From Streptomyces lichenis (GTDB taxonomy: Bacteria; Actinomycetota; Actinomycetes; Streptomycetales; Streptomycetaceae): a stretch of DNA of 64,000 bases. The DNA is taken from NCBI RefSeq assembly GCF_023218175.1, contig NZ_JALPTH010000003.1, positions 1 through 64,000 on the forward strand, in the 5' to 3' direction. The notes under the pieces were generated by a model. That model did no database searches and was not told the origin of the DNA. It saw only the letters and a program-made list of their open reading frames with translations. This document shows, one piece after another, positions 16,686 to 24,801 of this stretch; within the stretch, counting starts at the first letter, position 1, and every line of letters begins with the position of its first letter. The position numbers were made by a program, and so were the translations under genes.

Positions 16686-17660
16686 ATGACGCCGTCGCCG
16701 CAGCCGCCGCCATCGCCGTCCACCCGGGCCGGCCGGGAGCCCTCCGGCGCCGGGTCTGGAGCGGGGGCGCTCTGCCGTATCCGGGTCGGTTCGGCGCCCG
16801 ACTCCTGGGGGGTGTGGTTCGCCGACGATCCGCGCCAGGTGGACTGGCGGCGGTTCCTGGACGAGGTGGCGCGGGCCGGTTACGAGTGGATCGAGCTCGG
16901 CCCGTACGGCTATCTGCCCACCGATCCCGAGCGGCTCGCCGAGGAGACCGGCCGCCGCGGGCTGAAGGTGTCCGCGGGCACCGTGTTCACCGGGCTGCAC
17001 CACGGTGCGGCGGTCTGGGAGCGGACCTGGGCGCATGTCGCCGACAACGCCGCGCTGGCCCAGGCCATGGGCGCGCGGCACCTGGTCGTCATCCCGGCGT
17101 TCTGGCGGGACGACCGCACCGGCGCCGTACTGGAGGACCGCGAGCTGACCGCGGGGCAGTGGCGCGATCTGACCCGGCTGACCGAACGGCTCGGGCGCGA
17201 GGTGCAGGATCGTTTCGGGCTGCGGATCGTCGTCCATCCGCACGCGGACACCCATATCGACGGCGAGGAGACCGTGGCGCGGTTCCTCGACGCCACCGAT
17301 CCCGAGCTGGTGGCGCTCTGCCTGGACACCGGCCACTACGCGTACTGCGGCGGCGACAGCGTCCAGCTGATCGAGACCTACGGGGAGCGGATCGGCTATC
17401 TCCATCTGAAGCAGGTGGACCCGGAGATCCTCGCGGGGGTGGTGGCGGAGGGCACGCCGTTCGGGCCGGCCGTCGCGCGCGGCGTGATGTGCGAGCCGCC
17501 CTCCGGGGTGCCCGCCCTGGAACCGGTGCTGGCCGCGGCCCAGGCGTTGGACGTGGACCTGTTCGCCATCGTCGAGCAGGACATGTATCCGTGCCCGCCG
17601 GACCGCCCGTACCCGATCGCCGAGCGGACCCGCCGCTTCCTGCGTTCCTGCGGCGCCTGA
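16686..17660 (+). CDS. IolE-like sugar phosphate isomerase/epimerase (TIM barrel)
   Basis: A 324-residue xylose-isomerase-like TIM barrel. It begins (after a Pro/Ser-rich leader) with RVGSAPDSWGVWF and contains ELGPYGYLPTDP, VVHPHADTHIDGEE, LCLDTGHYAYCGGD and YLHLKQVDPE, which supply the His/Glu/Asp metal ligands. Its place beside iolC suggests inosose dehydratase or inosose isomerase activity (IolE, IolH or IolI), the step missing from the minus-strand operon; sequence alone does not separate these. Starts ATG 16686 or GTG 16668 are possible; a start after the Pro-rich leader would fit the family better. A hydrophilic end (RTRRFLRSCGA) matches actinobacterial homologues remembered by me. Confidence 0.82.
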   Translation: MTPSPQPPPSPSTRAGREPSGAGSGAGALCRIRVGSAPDSWGVWFADDPRQVDWRRFLDEVARAGYEWIELGPYGYLPTDPERLAEETGRRGLKVSAGTVFTGLHHGAAVWERTWAHVADNAALAQAMGARHLVVIPAFWRDDRTGAVLEDRELTAGQWRDLTRLTERLGREVQDRFGLRIVVHPHADTHIDGEETVARFLDATDPELVALCLDTGHYAYCGGDSVQLIETYGERIGYLHLKQVDPEILAGVVAEGTPFGPAVARGVMCEPPSGVPALEPVLAAAQALDVDLFAIVEQDMYPCPPDRPYPIAERTRRFLRSCGA

Positions 17661-17939
17661 GCCCGCCCCGCAGCCCGGGCGACTGCCGGGCATGCATATG
17701 TGGCGGACCGTTTCTGCACGTCAGGGGCGTGTATCCGCACCAGGTAGGTCACCGGAGTCACCCCTCGGTCACACATGTCTCCATTACGCGGGTCTTCCGT
17801 CACAGGCGCGCGACGGACACCCATGCCCTTCACTCTCCGTCGTTCTCCGGGCACAGGCTCAGTGATCGTCAGCACCGCCGCGGCTCCCCCGACGGCCCTC
17901 CCGGGCCGCCTCCGCGGCGCCCGCGAGGAGGTGCCTCAG

Positions 17940-18137
17940 ATGACGGACAGAAGGCTCTGGTCGTACAAGGAGATCGCCGCGCACATCCGGGTGCAGCCGG
18001 ACACCGTCCGGTCGTACCGCAAGCACGGGCTGCTCCCGCCGCCCGACCACCAGGAGGGAGGCAAGCCGTACTGGTACGCGGACACCATCCGCACCTGGGT
18101 GGCCAACCGACCCGGCAACCGCGGACGCAAGACCTGA
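17940..18137 (+). CDS. Small HTH DNA-binding protein (MerR/excisionase-like)
   Basis: A 65-residue protein, almost entirely one winged-helix DNA-binding unit: LWSYKEIAAHIRVQPDTVRSYRKHGLLPPPD followed by GGKPYWYADTIRTWVANRPG. This is the form of MerR- or excisionase-like proteins that lack an effector domain. GAGGAGG lies 7-8 nt before ATG 17940. It stands alone, followed by a strong hairpin. Such small HTH proteins are widespread in Streptomyces; the target is unknown. Confidence 0.85.
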   Translation: MTDRRLWSYKEIAAHIRVQPDTVRSYRKHGLLPPPDHQEGGKPYWYADTIRTWVANRPGNRGRKT

Positions 18138-18303
18138 CCGGCCCGACCGAACCGGCGCGACCGCCGCGACCACCGGATTCCGGCCGTACCGGCCGAACCG
18201 GTGAAAGCGACCGGCCCGACGGAACCGGAGAACCGACCGGACCGACAGAACTGACGGAGCTGACGGAACTGAGACGGAACTGACGGACCTCATCCGATGA
18301 ACC

Positions 18304-18336
18304 ACCGGCCCCGTACCTCCGCGGTACGGGGCCGGT
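18304..18336. terminator. Strong intrinsic-type hairpin
   Basis: ACCGGCCCCGTACC and GGTACGGGGCCGGT form a perfect 14-bp stem with a 5-nt loop (TCCGC). It separates the small HTH gene from the CsoR-type operator downstream. No T-run follows. Confidence 0.75.
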
Positions 18337-18385
18337 CCCGTGCGCCGCACACCACACCGGCGCACGAGGCACCCGACTGGCCCTC

Positions 18386-18402
18386 ATACCCCCTAGGGGT
18401 AT
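18386..18402. promoter_or_regulatory. CsoR-type copper operator
   Basis: ATACCCCCTAGGGGTAT fits the ATACCC-N5-GGGTAT pseudo-palindrome known for Streptomyces CsoR. It is 80 bp before the start of a heavy-metal-binding protein. CsoR releases such sites when it binds Cu(I), so copper-inducible expression is inferred. No csoR gene is in the window. Confidence 0.85.
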
Positions 18403-18482
18403 AAAGTGGCGCGAGTGCAGAGCTCGGGAGTCCCAGTCCACTGGCACCCCCGACGCCATCGACGTACGACGAGGAGAACGCC

Positions 18483-18806
18483 ATGACCGCGGCCGACGCC
18501 AAGACCGAACTCCCCCAGGCCACCGGCTCCTGCTGCTCGCCGAGCGGCTCCTGCCACGACGGCGCGGCGGCCGAGACCGGCCGATCGGCCGGGGTGACCA
18601 CCGTCTACCAGGTCACCGGCATGACCTGCGGCCACTGCGAGGGCGCGGTGAGCGAGGAGCTCTCGGCACTGCCGGGCGTCACCTCGGTCACCGCCGTCGC
18701 CGCGACCGGCCAGGTCACCGTGGTCTCGGAGTCGGCCCTCGACGAGGCCGCGGTACGCGAGGCGGTCGACGAGGCCGGGTACGAGCTGGCGGGCCTGGCG
18801 TCCTGA
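18483..18806 (+). CDS. Copper chaperone-like heavy-metal-associated (HMA) protein
   Basis: A 107-residue cytoplasmic protein. Residues 40-107 form an HMA domain with the Cu(I)-binding loop GMTCGHCEGAV and the usual beta-alpha-beta-beta-alpha-beta pattern ending in DEAGYELAG. The N-terminal 37 residues add a second cysteine group (CCSPSGSC plus His), which is longer than classical CopZ (about 68 residues) and may be an extra metal site. The CsoR-type operator upstream supports copper regulation. A P-type ATPase partner would be expected beside it but is not present. ATG 18483 follows GAGGAG. Confidence 0.9.
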   Translation: MTAADAKTELPQATGSCCSPSGSCHDGAAAETGRSAGVTTVYQVTGMTCGHCEGAVSEELSALPGVTSVTAVAATGQVTVVSESALDEAAVREAVDEAGYELAGLAS

Positions 18807-19198
18807 CCCGGGGCCCGATCCGGGACGCCCACCCGGCCGCCTCCGGATCGCGGCCCCGGACGGGGGCCGCGCCTGCGGCCGTACCTCTTTCGGCCTCTTG
18901 CGGACTCTTGCGCGCGCCGACGCGTCGCCGCACACTCCCCGTAGACCGGCCGTGCCACCACACCTCCACGGCTGGCGGCCATAGACTTCCGGCCACGGGG
19001 AGCCGACACCCGGCGCCCCGCCCCACTCCCTCCCCAGGCGGCACCCGGACACCACCGGCCACGCCGCTCACCCCGGCGGCCCGGGTAGCCGACCGTTCCG
19101 GTCACGGTGGGTCTCCAGATGACTGCGGACGCGTGATTTCACCTTCACGTGACTCACAAGTCCTTCACAAGGAGACCTAGATCACAGATATTGGGGGG
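18807..19198. other. Intergenic region after the HMA gene
   Basis: No convincing reading frame. A hairpin at 18850-18870 is the probable HMA terminator. The rest is GC-rich with no recognisable element until about 19130, where base composition drops and a promoter-like pair appears (TTCACA at 19164, 17-nt spacer, GATATT at 19187). Confidence 0.5.
18850..18870. terminator. Hairpin downstream of the HMA gene
   Basis: GCGGCCCC and GGGGCCGC form an 8-bp stem with loop GGACG, 44 bp after the stop codon. Confidence 0.5.
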
Positions 19199-19487
19199 TA
19201 ACCATTCGGTCGGCTCGCGAGTCTGAATGGTTGATGCCAGAACGTCTTGGGGGACGTTCATGGGATGTCTTGGGGGACGTCCCTAAATGGCAAGCGTTGG
19301 CCGGGGCACGTGCACCGGGGAGCTTTGAGCGGCCCTCCCGTACGTACGTACCCCGGCAGATCGCACCGCGAGCCTCTGCTGTAATCCGGCAGACGCCCGG
19401 ACCCGGATCCCGTGGGGGGAATCCGCTCCGGGGATATGGGAAGCGCCCCGCTCGCCGACCCGTGGGGGGATCGGCGGCGGGGCGCTT
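19199..19487 (+). ncRNA. Candidate structured RNA upstream of the citA 3' end
   Basis: A promoter-like TTCACA-N17-GATATT (19164-19192) precedes three stem-loops. AACCATTC/GAATGGTT is at 19200-19232. GAACGT/ACGTTC is at 19240-19259. GGGATGTC/GACGTCCC is at 19262-19283. The last two share the core GTCTTGGGGGACGT, exposing a G-run in the loop. A long hairpin at 19441-19487 could end the transcript at about 290 nt. Codon usage in all plus frames is unlike the neighbouring genes (many A/T third positions), so it is probably not coding. Strand and even existence of the RNA are inferred. It could instead be the leader of a lost gene. Confidence 0.4.
19441..19487. terminator. Long hairpin downstream of citA, bidirectional
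   Basis: AAGCGCCCCG pairs with CGGGGCGCTT (10 bp), continued by an inner CGCCGA/TCGGCG stem with one bulged T. The outer arms start with AA and end with TT, so it can work in either direction. It lies 110 bp past the citA stop codon. Confidence 0.75.
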
Positions 19488-19596
19488 CTGCACGCTGCGC
19501 CTTCGCGCGGAGGGAGCCGGACCGGCTCAGCGCCGGACTCAGCGCTCCCGGACTCAGCGCTTCCGGACTCGGGCTCCCGGACTCAGGCTCCTGGAC

Positions 19597-20886
19597 TCAG
19601 CGCTCTTCGACCGGGACGAAGTCGCGCAGGATCTCGCCGGTGTAGATCTGGCGCGGGCGGCCGATGCGGGAGCCGGGCTCCTTGATCATCTCGTGCCACT
19701 GGGCGATCCAGCCCGGCAGCCGGCCGAGGGCGAACAGGACCGTGAACATCTCGGTCGGGAAGCCCATGGCCCGGTAGATCAGGCCGGTGTAGAAGTCGAC
19801 GTTCGGGTAGAGGTTGCGCGAGACGAAGTAGTCGTCGGCGAGCGCGTGCTCCTCCAGCTTGAGCGCGATGTCCAGCAGCTCGTCGGACTTGCCGAGGGCC
19901 GAGAGGACGTCGTGGGCGGCCGCCTTGATGATCTTCGCCCGGGGGTCGAAGTTCTTGTAGACGCGGTGGCCGAAGCCCATCAGCCGGACGCCGTCCTCCT
20001 TGTTCTTCACCTTGCGGATGAAGGAGTCCACGTCGCCGCCGGAGGACTGGATGCCCTGGAGCATCTCCAGCACCGACTGGTTGGCGCCGCCGTGCAGGGG
20101 GCCCCACAGCGCGGAGATGCCGGCCGAGATCGAGGCGAACATGTTCGCCTGCGAGGAGCCGACCAGGCGCACGGTGGAGGTGGAGCAGTTCTGCTCGTGG
20201 TCCGCGTGCAGGATCAGCAGCTTGTCGAGGGCCGCGACCACGACCGGGTCGAGGTCGTACTCCTGGGCGGGGACCGAGAAGGTCATCCGCAGGAAGTTCT
20301 CCACGTAGGAGAGGTCGTTGCGCGGGTAGACGAACGGGTGCCCGATCGACTTCTTGTACGCGTACGCCGCGATCGTCGGCAGCTTGGCGAGCAGCCGGAT
20401 CGTGGAGAGGTGGCGCTGCTTCTCGTCGAACGGGTTGTGGCTGTCCTGGTAGAACGTGGACAGCGCGCTGACCACCGAGGACAGCATCGCCATCGGGTGG
20501 GCGTCGCGCGGGAAGCCGTCGAAGAACCGCTTGACGTCCTCGTGCAGCAGCGTGTGCTGGGTAATCTCGTTCTTGAAGCCGGCGAGCTCGTCGACCTGCG
20601 GCAGCTCGCCGTTGATCAGCAGGTACGCCACCTCAAGGAAGGTGGAGCGCTCGGCGAGCTGCTCGATGGGGTAGCCGCGGTAGCGCAGGATGCCCTGCTC
20701 GCCGTCCAGGTAGGTGACCGCGGATTTGTAGGCGGCGGTGTTGCCGTAGCCGCTGTCCAGGGTCACCAGACCGGTCTGGGCGCGGAGCTTCCCGATGTCG
20801 AAGCCCTTGTCGCCTACGGTGCTCTCGACCACCGGGTAGGTGTACTCACCGTCCGCGTACCGCAGTACTACAGAGTTGTCGCTCAC
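19597..20886 (-). CDS. citA: Citrate synthase
   Basis: A 429-residue type II-like citrate synthase, first enzyme of the TCA cycle (oxaloacetate plus acetyl-CoA to citrate). Seen: HADHEQNCSTSTVR with a substrate-binding His, the signature GPLHGGANQ with catalytic His, GFGHRVYKNFDPRA with the oxaloacetate-binding His, and a later catalytic Asp region (NLYPNVDFYTG). GTG 20886 (VSDNSVVLRYADGEYTYP) is chosen because it gives the length and N-terminus I recall for Streptomyces CitA; an ATG at 20943 would add 19 atypical residues. Monocistronic, with its own hairpin downstream. Confidence 0.96.
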   Translation of the reverse strand: MSDNSVVLRYADGEYTYPVVESTVGDKGFDIGKLRAQTGLVTLDSGYGNTAAYKSAVTYLDGEQGILRYRGYPIEQLAERSTFLEVAYLLINGELPQVDELAGFKNEITQHTLLHEDVKRFFDGFPRDAHPMAMLSSVVSALSTFYQDSHNPFDEKQRHLSTIRLLAKLPTIAAYAYKKSIGHPFVYPRNDLSYVENFLRMTFSVPAQEYDLDPVVVAALDKLLILHADHEQNCSTSTVRLVGSSQANMFASISAGISALWGPLHGGANQSVLEMLQGIQSSGGDVDSFIRKVKNKEDGVRLMGFGHRVYKNFDPRAKIIKAAAHDVLSALGKSDELLDIALKLEEHALADDYFVSRNLYPNVDFYTGLIYRAMGFPTEMFTVLFALGRLPGWIAQWHEMIKEPGSRIGRPRQIYTGEILRDFVPVEER

Positions 20887-21173
20887 GTCATCCCTCACCG
20901 ACGTAGTGCCTCTTCTTCGAGGTGCCCTGACTGTCTCTACCATCCCCCACTTGGCCCAGCAGAGTGCACTCGGGGTCGGCCTTTCGGCCTTTTGGCGGCA
21001 CTCAGTGCCGTCAACCTGCTCATCCTGCCCCCTTCACTCCGGTTGCGAAAGTCCCGCCGGGTCGAGAGGGCCCTCAGGTGATGTTTCCCACGAATGATCG
21101 ATCATCCCTCGGGTCTCCGGGACCGGGGGCGGTCCGGCCGTCCTGGGCAGCGGTGGAGGCGGCCTGGCCACCC

Positions 21174-23477
21174 CTACAGGTCGGAGGCGGTCCGGCCGTC
21201 CTGGAGGTCGGAGGCGGGCCGGCCGCCCGCCAGCCGGTGGTCCAGCGCGGTGTGCCGCCGACCCGCCGAGACCGTGCGCACCGCCTGCGCGATGGCCTTG
21301 CGCGAGCCGACCAGCACCACCAGCTTCCGGGCCCGGGTGACCGCCGTGTACAGCAGGTTGCGCTGGAGCATCATCCACGCCCCGGTGGTCACCGGGATGA
21401 CCACCGCCGGGTACTCGCTGCCCTGCGAGCGGTGGATGGTCACCGCGTAGGCGTGCGCCAGCTCGTCCAGCTCGTCGAAGTCGTAGCCGACCTCCTCGTC
21501 CTCGTCGGTGAGCACGGTGAGCCGCTGCTCGACCGCGTCCAGGGCGGTGACCACGCCGACGGTGCCGTTGAAGACCCCGTTGGCGCCCTTGTCGTAGTTG
21601 TTGCGGATCTGGGTGACCTTGTCGCCGACCCGGAAGACCCGGCCGCCGAAGCGCTTCTCCGGCAGGTCGGGGCGGGCCGGGGTGATCGCCTGCTGGAGCA
21701 GCCCGTTGAGGGTGCCGGCGCCGGCCGGGCCCCGGTGCATGGGGGCGAGGACCTGCACGTCCCGGCGCGGGTCCAGGCCGAACTTCGCCGGTACGCGGCG
21801 GGCGGCGACGTCCACCGCGAGGCGGCCGGCCTCCTCGGTCTCGTCCGCCACGAAGAGGAAGAAGTCGTCGAGGCCCTGGGTGACCGGTTGCAGCCCCTCG
21901 TTGATCCGGTGGGCGTTGGTGACCACGCCGGACTGCTGGGCCTGGCGGAAGATCCGGGTCAGCCGCACCGAGGGGACCGGGCCGCCGGGGGCGAGCAGAT
22001 CGCTCAGCACTTCCCCCGCCCCCACGCTCGGCAGCTGGTCCACGTCCCCGACCAGCAGCAGATGGGCGCCCATCGCCACCGCCTTGACCAGCTTGTTCGC
22101 CAGCAGCAGGTCCAGCATGGAGGCCTCGTCCACCACCACCAGGTCGGCGTCGAGCGGGCGGTCCCGGTCATAGGCGGCGTCCCCGCCGGGCTTCAGTTCC
22201 AGCAGCCGGTGCACCGTGGACGCCTCGGCCCCGGTCAGCTCGGCCAGCCGCTTCGCGGCCCGCCCGGTGGGCGCGGCCAGCACCACCTTGGCGCCCTTGG
22301 CCCGGGCCAGCTCCACGATGGACCGCACCGTGAACGACTTGCCGCAGCCGGGGCCGCCGGTCAGCACGGCCACCTTCTCGGTCAGTGCCAGCCGGACCGC
22401 CTGCTCCTGCTCGGGCGCCAGCTCCGCCCCCGTACGGCCCGCCAGCCAGGTCAGCGCCCGCCCCCAGTCCACGTCCCGGAACCCGGGCATCCGGTCCTCG
22501 TCGCTGCGCAGCAGCCGGCGCAGCTGCCCGGCCAGCGACAGCTCGGCCCGGTGGAACGGGATCAGGTACACCGCCGTGACCGGCTGCCCGTCCGCCCCCG
22601 GCACCTCCTCCCGCACCACCCCCTCCTCGTCCCCGGCGAGCTCGGCCAGGCACTCGATGACCAGCCCGGTGTCCACCTGGAGCATCTTCACCGCGTCCGA
22701 GATCAGCCGCTCCTCGGGCAGGAAGCAGTGCCCCTGGTCCGAAGACTGCGACAGCGCGTACTGCAGCCCCGCCTTGACCCGGTCCGGGCTGTCGTGCGGG
22801 ATGCCGACCGCCTGCGCGATCCGGTCCGCCGTCAGGAAGCCGATGCCCCACACGTCGGCGGCGAGGCGGTACGGCTGGTTCTTCACCACGCCGATCGAGC
22901 CGTCCCCGTATTTCTTGTAGATGCGCACCGCGATGGAGGTGGACACCCCCACTCCCTGGAGGAAGACCATCACCTCCTTGATCGCCTTCTGCTCCTCCCA
23001 GGCCGCCCCGATCATCCTGGTCCGCTTCGGCCCGAGCCCCGGCACCTCCACCAGCCGCCCGGGCTCCGTCTCGATCACCTCCAGGGTGTCCACCCCGAAG
23101 TGCTCGGTGATCCGGTCCGCGATCCGGGGCCCGATGCCCTTGATCAGCCCGGAGCCGAGATAGCGGCGGATGCCCTGGACGGTGGCGGGGAGCACGGTGG
23201 TGTAGTTCTCCACGGTGAACTGCCGCCCGTACTGCGGGTGCGACCCCCACCGCCCCTCCATCCGCAGCGACTCCCCCGGCTGCGCCCCGAGCAACGACCC
23301 CACCACCGTGAGCAGTTCGCCCCCGCCGCGCCCGGTGTCCACGCGCGCGACGGTGTAGCCGTTCTCCTCGTTGGCGTAGGTGATCCGCTCCAGCACGCCC
23401 TCCACCACGGCGAGCCGGACGCCCTGCCCCGGGACGTCTGCCGGCCGCGTGGCCGGTGTGGACGATGACGACGACAT
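21174..23477 (-). CDS. recD2: RecD2-type ATP-dependent DNA helicase (SF1)
   Basis: A 767-residue helicase. N-terminal OB-like domain (GVRLAVVEGVLERITYANEENGYTVARV). Tandem helix-hairpin-helix motifs follow (LIKGIGPRIADRI, VPGLGPKRTRMI, DVWGIGFLTADRIA). The SF1 core has Walker A GGPGCGKSFT (about residue 375), DEASMLD (Walker B), GDVDQLPSVG and RLTRIFRQ, and a C-terminal UvrD_C_2 motif (AYAVTIHRSQGSEYPAV). RecD2 proteins are 5'-3' helicases in bacteria where they do not depend on RecBC; a role in repair or recombination is likely. The last 20 residues (AGGRPASDLQDGRTASDL) are repetitive and non-conserved. ATG 23477 begins a Ser/Thr-rich lead before the first strand. Confidence 0.93.
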   Translation of the reverse strand: MSSSSSTPATRPADVPGQGVRLAVVEGVLERITYANEENGYTVARVDTGRGGGELLTVVGSLLGAQPGESLRMEGRWGSHPQYGRQFTVENYTTVLPATVQGIRRYLGSGLIKGIGPRIADRITEHFGVDTLEVIETEPGRLVEVPGLGPKRTRMIGAAWEEQKAIKEVMVFLQGVGVSTSIAVRIYKKYGDGSIGVVKNQPYRLAADVWGIGFLTADRIAQAVGIPHDSPDRVKAGLQYALSQSSDQGHCFLPEERLISDAVKMLQVDTGLVIECLAELAGDEEGVVREEVPGADGQPVTAVYLIPFHRAELSLAGQLRRLLRSDEDRMPGFRDVDWGRALTWLAGRTGAELAPEQEQAVRLALTEKVAVLTGGPGCGKSFTVRSIVELARAKGAKVVLAAPTGRAAKRLAELTGAEASTVHRLLELKPGGDAAYDRDRPLDADLVVVDEASMLDLLLANKLVKAVAMGAHLLLVGDVDQLPSVGAGEVLSDLLAPGGPVPSVRLTRIFRQAQQSGVVTNAHRINEGLQPVTQGLDDFFLFVADETEEAGRLAVDVAARRVPAKFGLDPRRDVQVLAPMHRGPAGAGTLNGLLQQAITPARPDLPEKRFGGRVFRVGDKVTQIRNNYDKGANGVFNGTVGVVTALDAVEQRLTVLTDEDEEVGYDFDELDELAHAYAVTIHRSQGSEYPAVVIPVTTGAWMMLQRNLLYTAVTRARKLVVLVGSRKAIAQAVRTVSAGRRHTALDHRLAGGRPASDLQDGRTASDL

Positions 23478-23602
23478 GACCCGACCGTATCGCCCGCCTC
23501 GGACACCGGAGCGGGGGCCGCCGCTGCCGCAGGGCCGGGCGTGCTTCCGGAAAGCGGATGCCCACGTTGCTCGCGAAAAGGCCGTTTGGCAGCATTCCCC
23601 GG

Positions 23603-24157
23603 GTGGTTGACAACGGGGACGACGACATACGCCCGGCCGCCGGCCGTGCCTCGCGGCTTTCGGGTCTGACACGGCTCGTGGCACCGGAGGACGAGCCGGC
23701 GCCGCTCGGTGCGCCCATGGAGGCGGGACCGGCGCGGCCTCCGGCGGGCCCCGGCACCGGCGGAGCCCGGGGCGCGGTGGGGGCGGACGAGTCCGAAGTA
23801 CGCTCGGCCGAGCGGCACTTCGCGCGTCTGCTCGGGGAGTTCCGGCGCAGCGCGGTGCTGGTGCCGCTGGACGCGCAGGGCAGTCTGTGGACGGCCGACT
23901 CCGGCGGTGTGCGGTGGATCTGCGCCTTTTCCGACGAGCATGCGCTGGCCCGGTTCGCCTACGCCCGTGGCGAGGCCGGACGGGAGTGGCCCTATCGCAC
24001 CGTCTTCGGGGCGAGGCTGCTGGATGTGATGGTGCCGATGCTGCCCGGCCCGGCCGGAGTGGCGCTGGACGCGGGCAGTGCCGATGGAGTGCTCTTCCCA
24101 CCGGTCAAGGGCGTGGTGCCCGACGCGGTGGCAGTAGATCTCGGGGGGATGGGATGA
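23603..24157 (+). CDS. SseB-like protein, first gene of the RHS toxin operon
   Basis: About 184 residues. After a low-complexity Ala/Pro/Gly segment, residues 75-180 look like an SseB N-terminal domain: VLVPLDAQGSLWTADSGGVRWICAFSDEHALARFAY, then LDVMVPMLPGPAGVALDAGSADGVLFPPV. SseB-domain proteins are common beside ESX-type effectors and RHS toxins in Streptomyces; the exact role (adaptor, chaperone or accessory immunity) is unknown. GTG 23603 is a weak start with no clear Shine-Dalgarno; ATG 23558 or ATG 23719 are alternatives. The stop overlaps the next start by 4 nt (ATGA), indicating coupled expression with the WXG-like gene. Confidence 0.75.
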   Translation: MVDNGDDDIRPAAGRASRLSGLTRLVAPEDEPAPLGAPMEAGPARPPAGPGTGGARGAVGADESEVRSAERHFARLLGEFRRSAVLVPLDAQGSLWTADSGGVRWICAFSDEHALARFAYARGEAGREWPYRTVFGARLLDVMVPMLPGPAGVALDAGSADGVLFPPVKGVVPDAVAVDLGGMG

Positions 24158-24801
24158 ACGGCGGGGAACCGGTTCTCGCGGCGTCGGCGGAGGGGCTGGC
24201 CGACATCGCGAAGGGGATCGACCTGGCTCACGCGGAGCTGAAGGACCTCGGCATGATCGGCCAGGCGACGGCCGGGCGGGGATTCTCCGACCTGGGGCTC
24301 TCCGCACTGGAGTTGGGGCATGGCGGCCTGGCGGCGGAGTTCACGGCGTTCTGCGAGCGATGGGAGTGGGGGGTGCGCGCACTGACCCTGCGCGGAAACA
24401 TGTTCGCGCAGGCAGTGGGGCTTTCGGCCGGTTCGTTCGCCGAACAGGATCGTTACGTCAAGGACAGCATCAAGATCGGCGTGAACTCGGTCAACGGCAA
24501 TCCGCATCTGTCCGAGGACGAGGTCAAGCAGCTGAGCTGGGAGACCGTCCGCGACCAGCGAGCCACGGACAACGCGGACTGGAGCGCGGGCTCCATGGCC
24601 GCGGCGCAGGGCGAGATGGCGCAGACCTGGCGCAACACCGCCTATGACGTCGAGGACTCGATGCTGGACTCGATGGAGCGCGGCGGACTGATGGACCCGG
24701 AGTACCGCGACGCGTTGGACGGTGAGCTGCGCGAGCGGCTGGGTCCGGACCAGGCGACCGTGGACCAGGCCGAGCAGCCCCGTTGGGGGGAGAGCCGCTG
24801 A
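24154..24801 (+). CDS. WXG/ESX-like helper protein of the RHS toxin
   Basis: A 215-residue, mostly alpha-helical protein without a signal peptide. The N-terminal half (ASAEGLADIAKGIDLAHAELKDLGMIGQATAGRGFSDL...) has the repeated helical hairpin layout of ESX/WXG100-type proteins, including FCERWEWGVRALTLRGNMFAQAVG. The C-terminal half is acidic and ends RWGESR. I cannot name a precise family. By position it is a likely secretion partner or chaperone for the following toxin, whose N-terminus is also WXG-like. GGGGGGATGGG precedes the ATG, which overlaps the SseB-like stop; its own stop overlaps the toxin ATG by one base (TGATG). Confidence 0.78.
   Translation: MNGGEPVLAASAEGLADIAKGIDLAHAELKDLGMIGQATAGRGFSDLGLSALELGHGGLAAEFTAFCERWEWGVRALTLRGNMFAQAVGLSAGSFAEQDRYVKDSIKIGVNSVNGNPHLSEDEVKQLSWETVRDQRATDNADWSAGSMAAAQGEMAQTWRNTAYDVEDSMLDSMERGGLMDPEYRDALDGELRERLGPDQATVDQAEQPRWGESR

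Noticed and set aside
20964..23468. Plus-strand frame over recD2
   Set aside because: Arg/His/Pro-rich shadow of the helicase gene.
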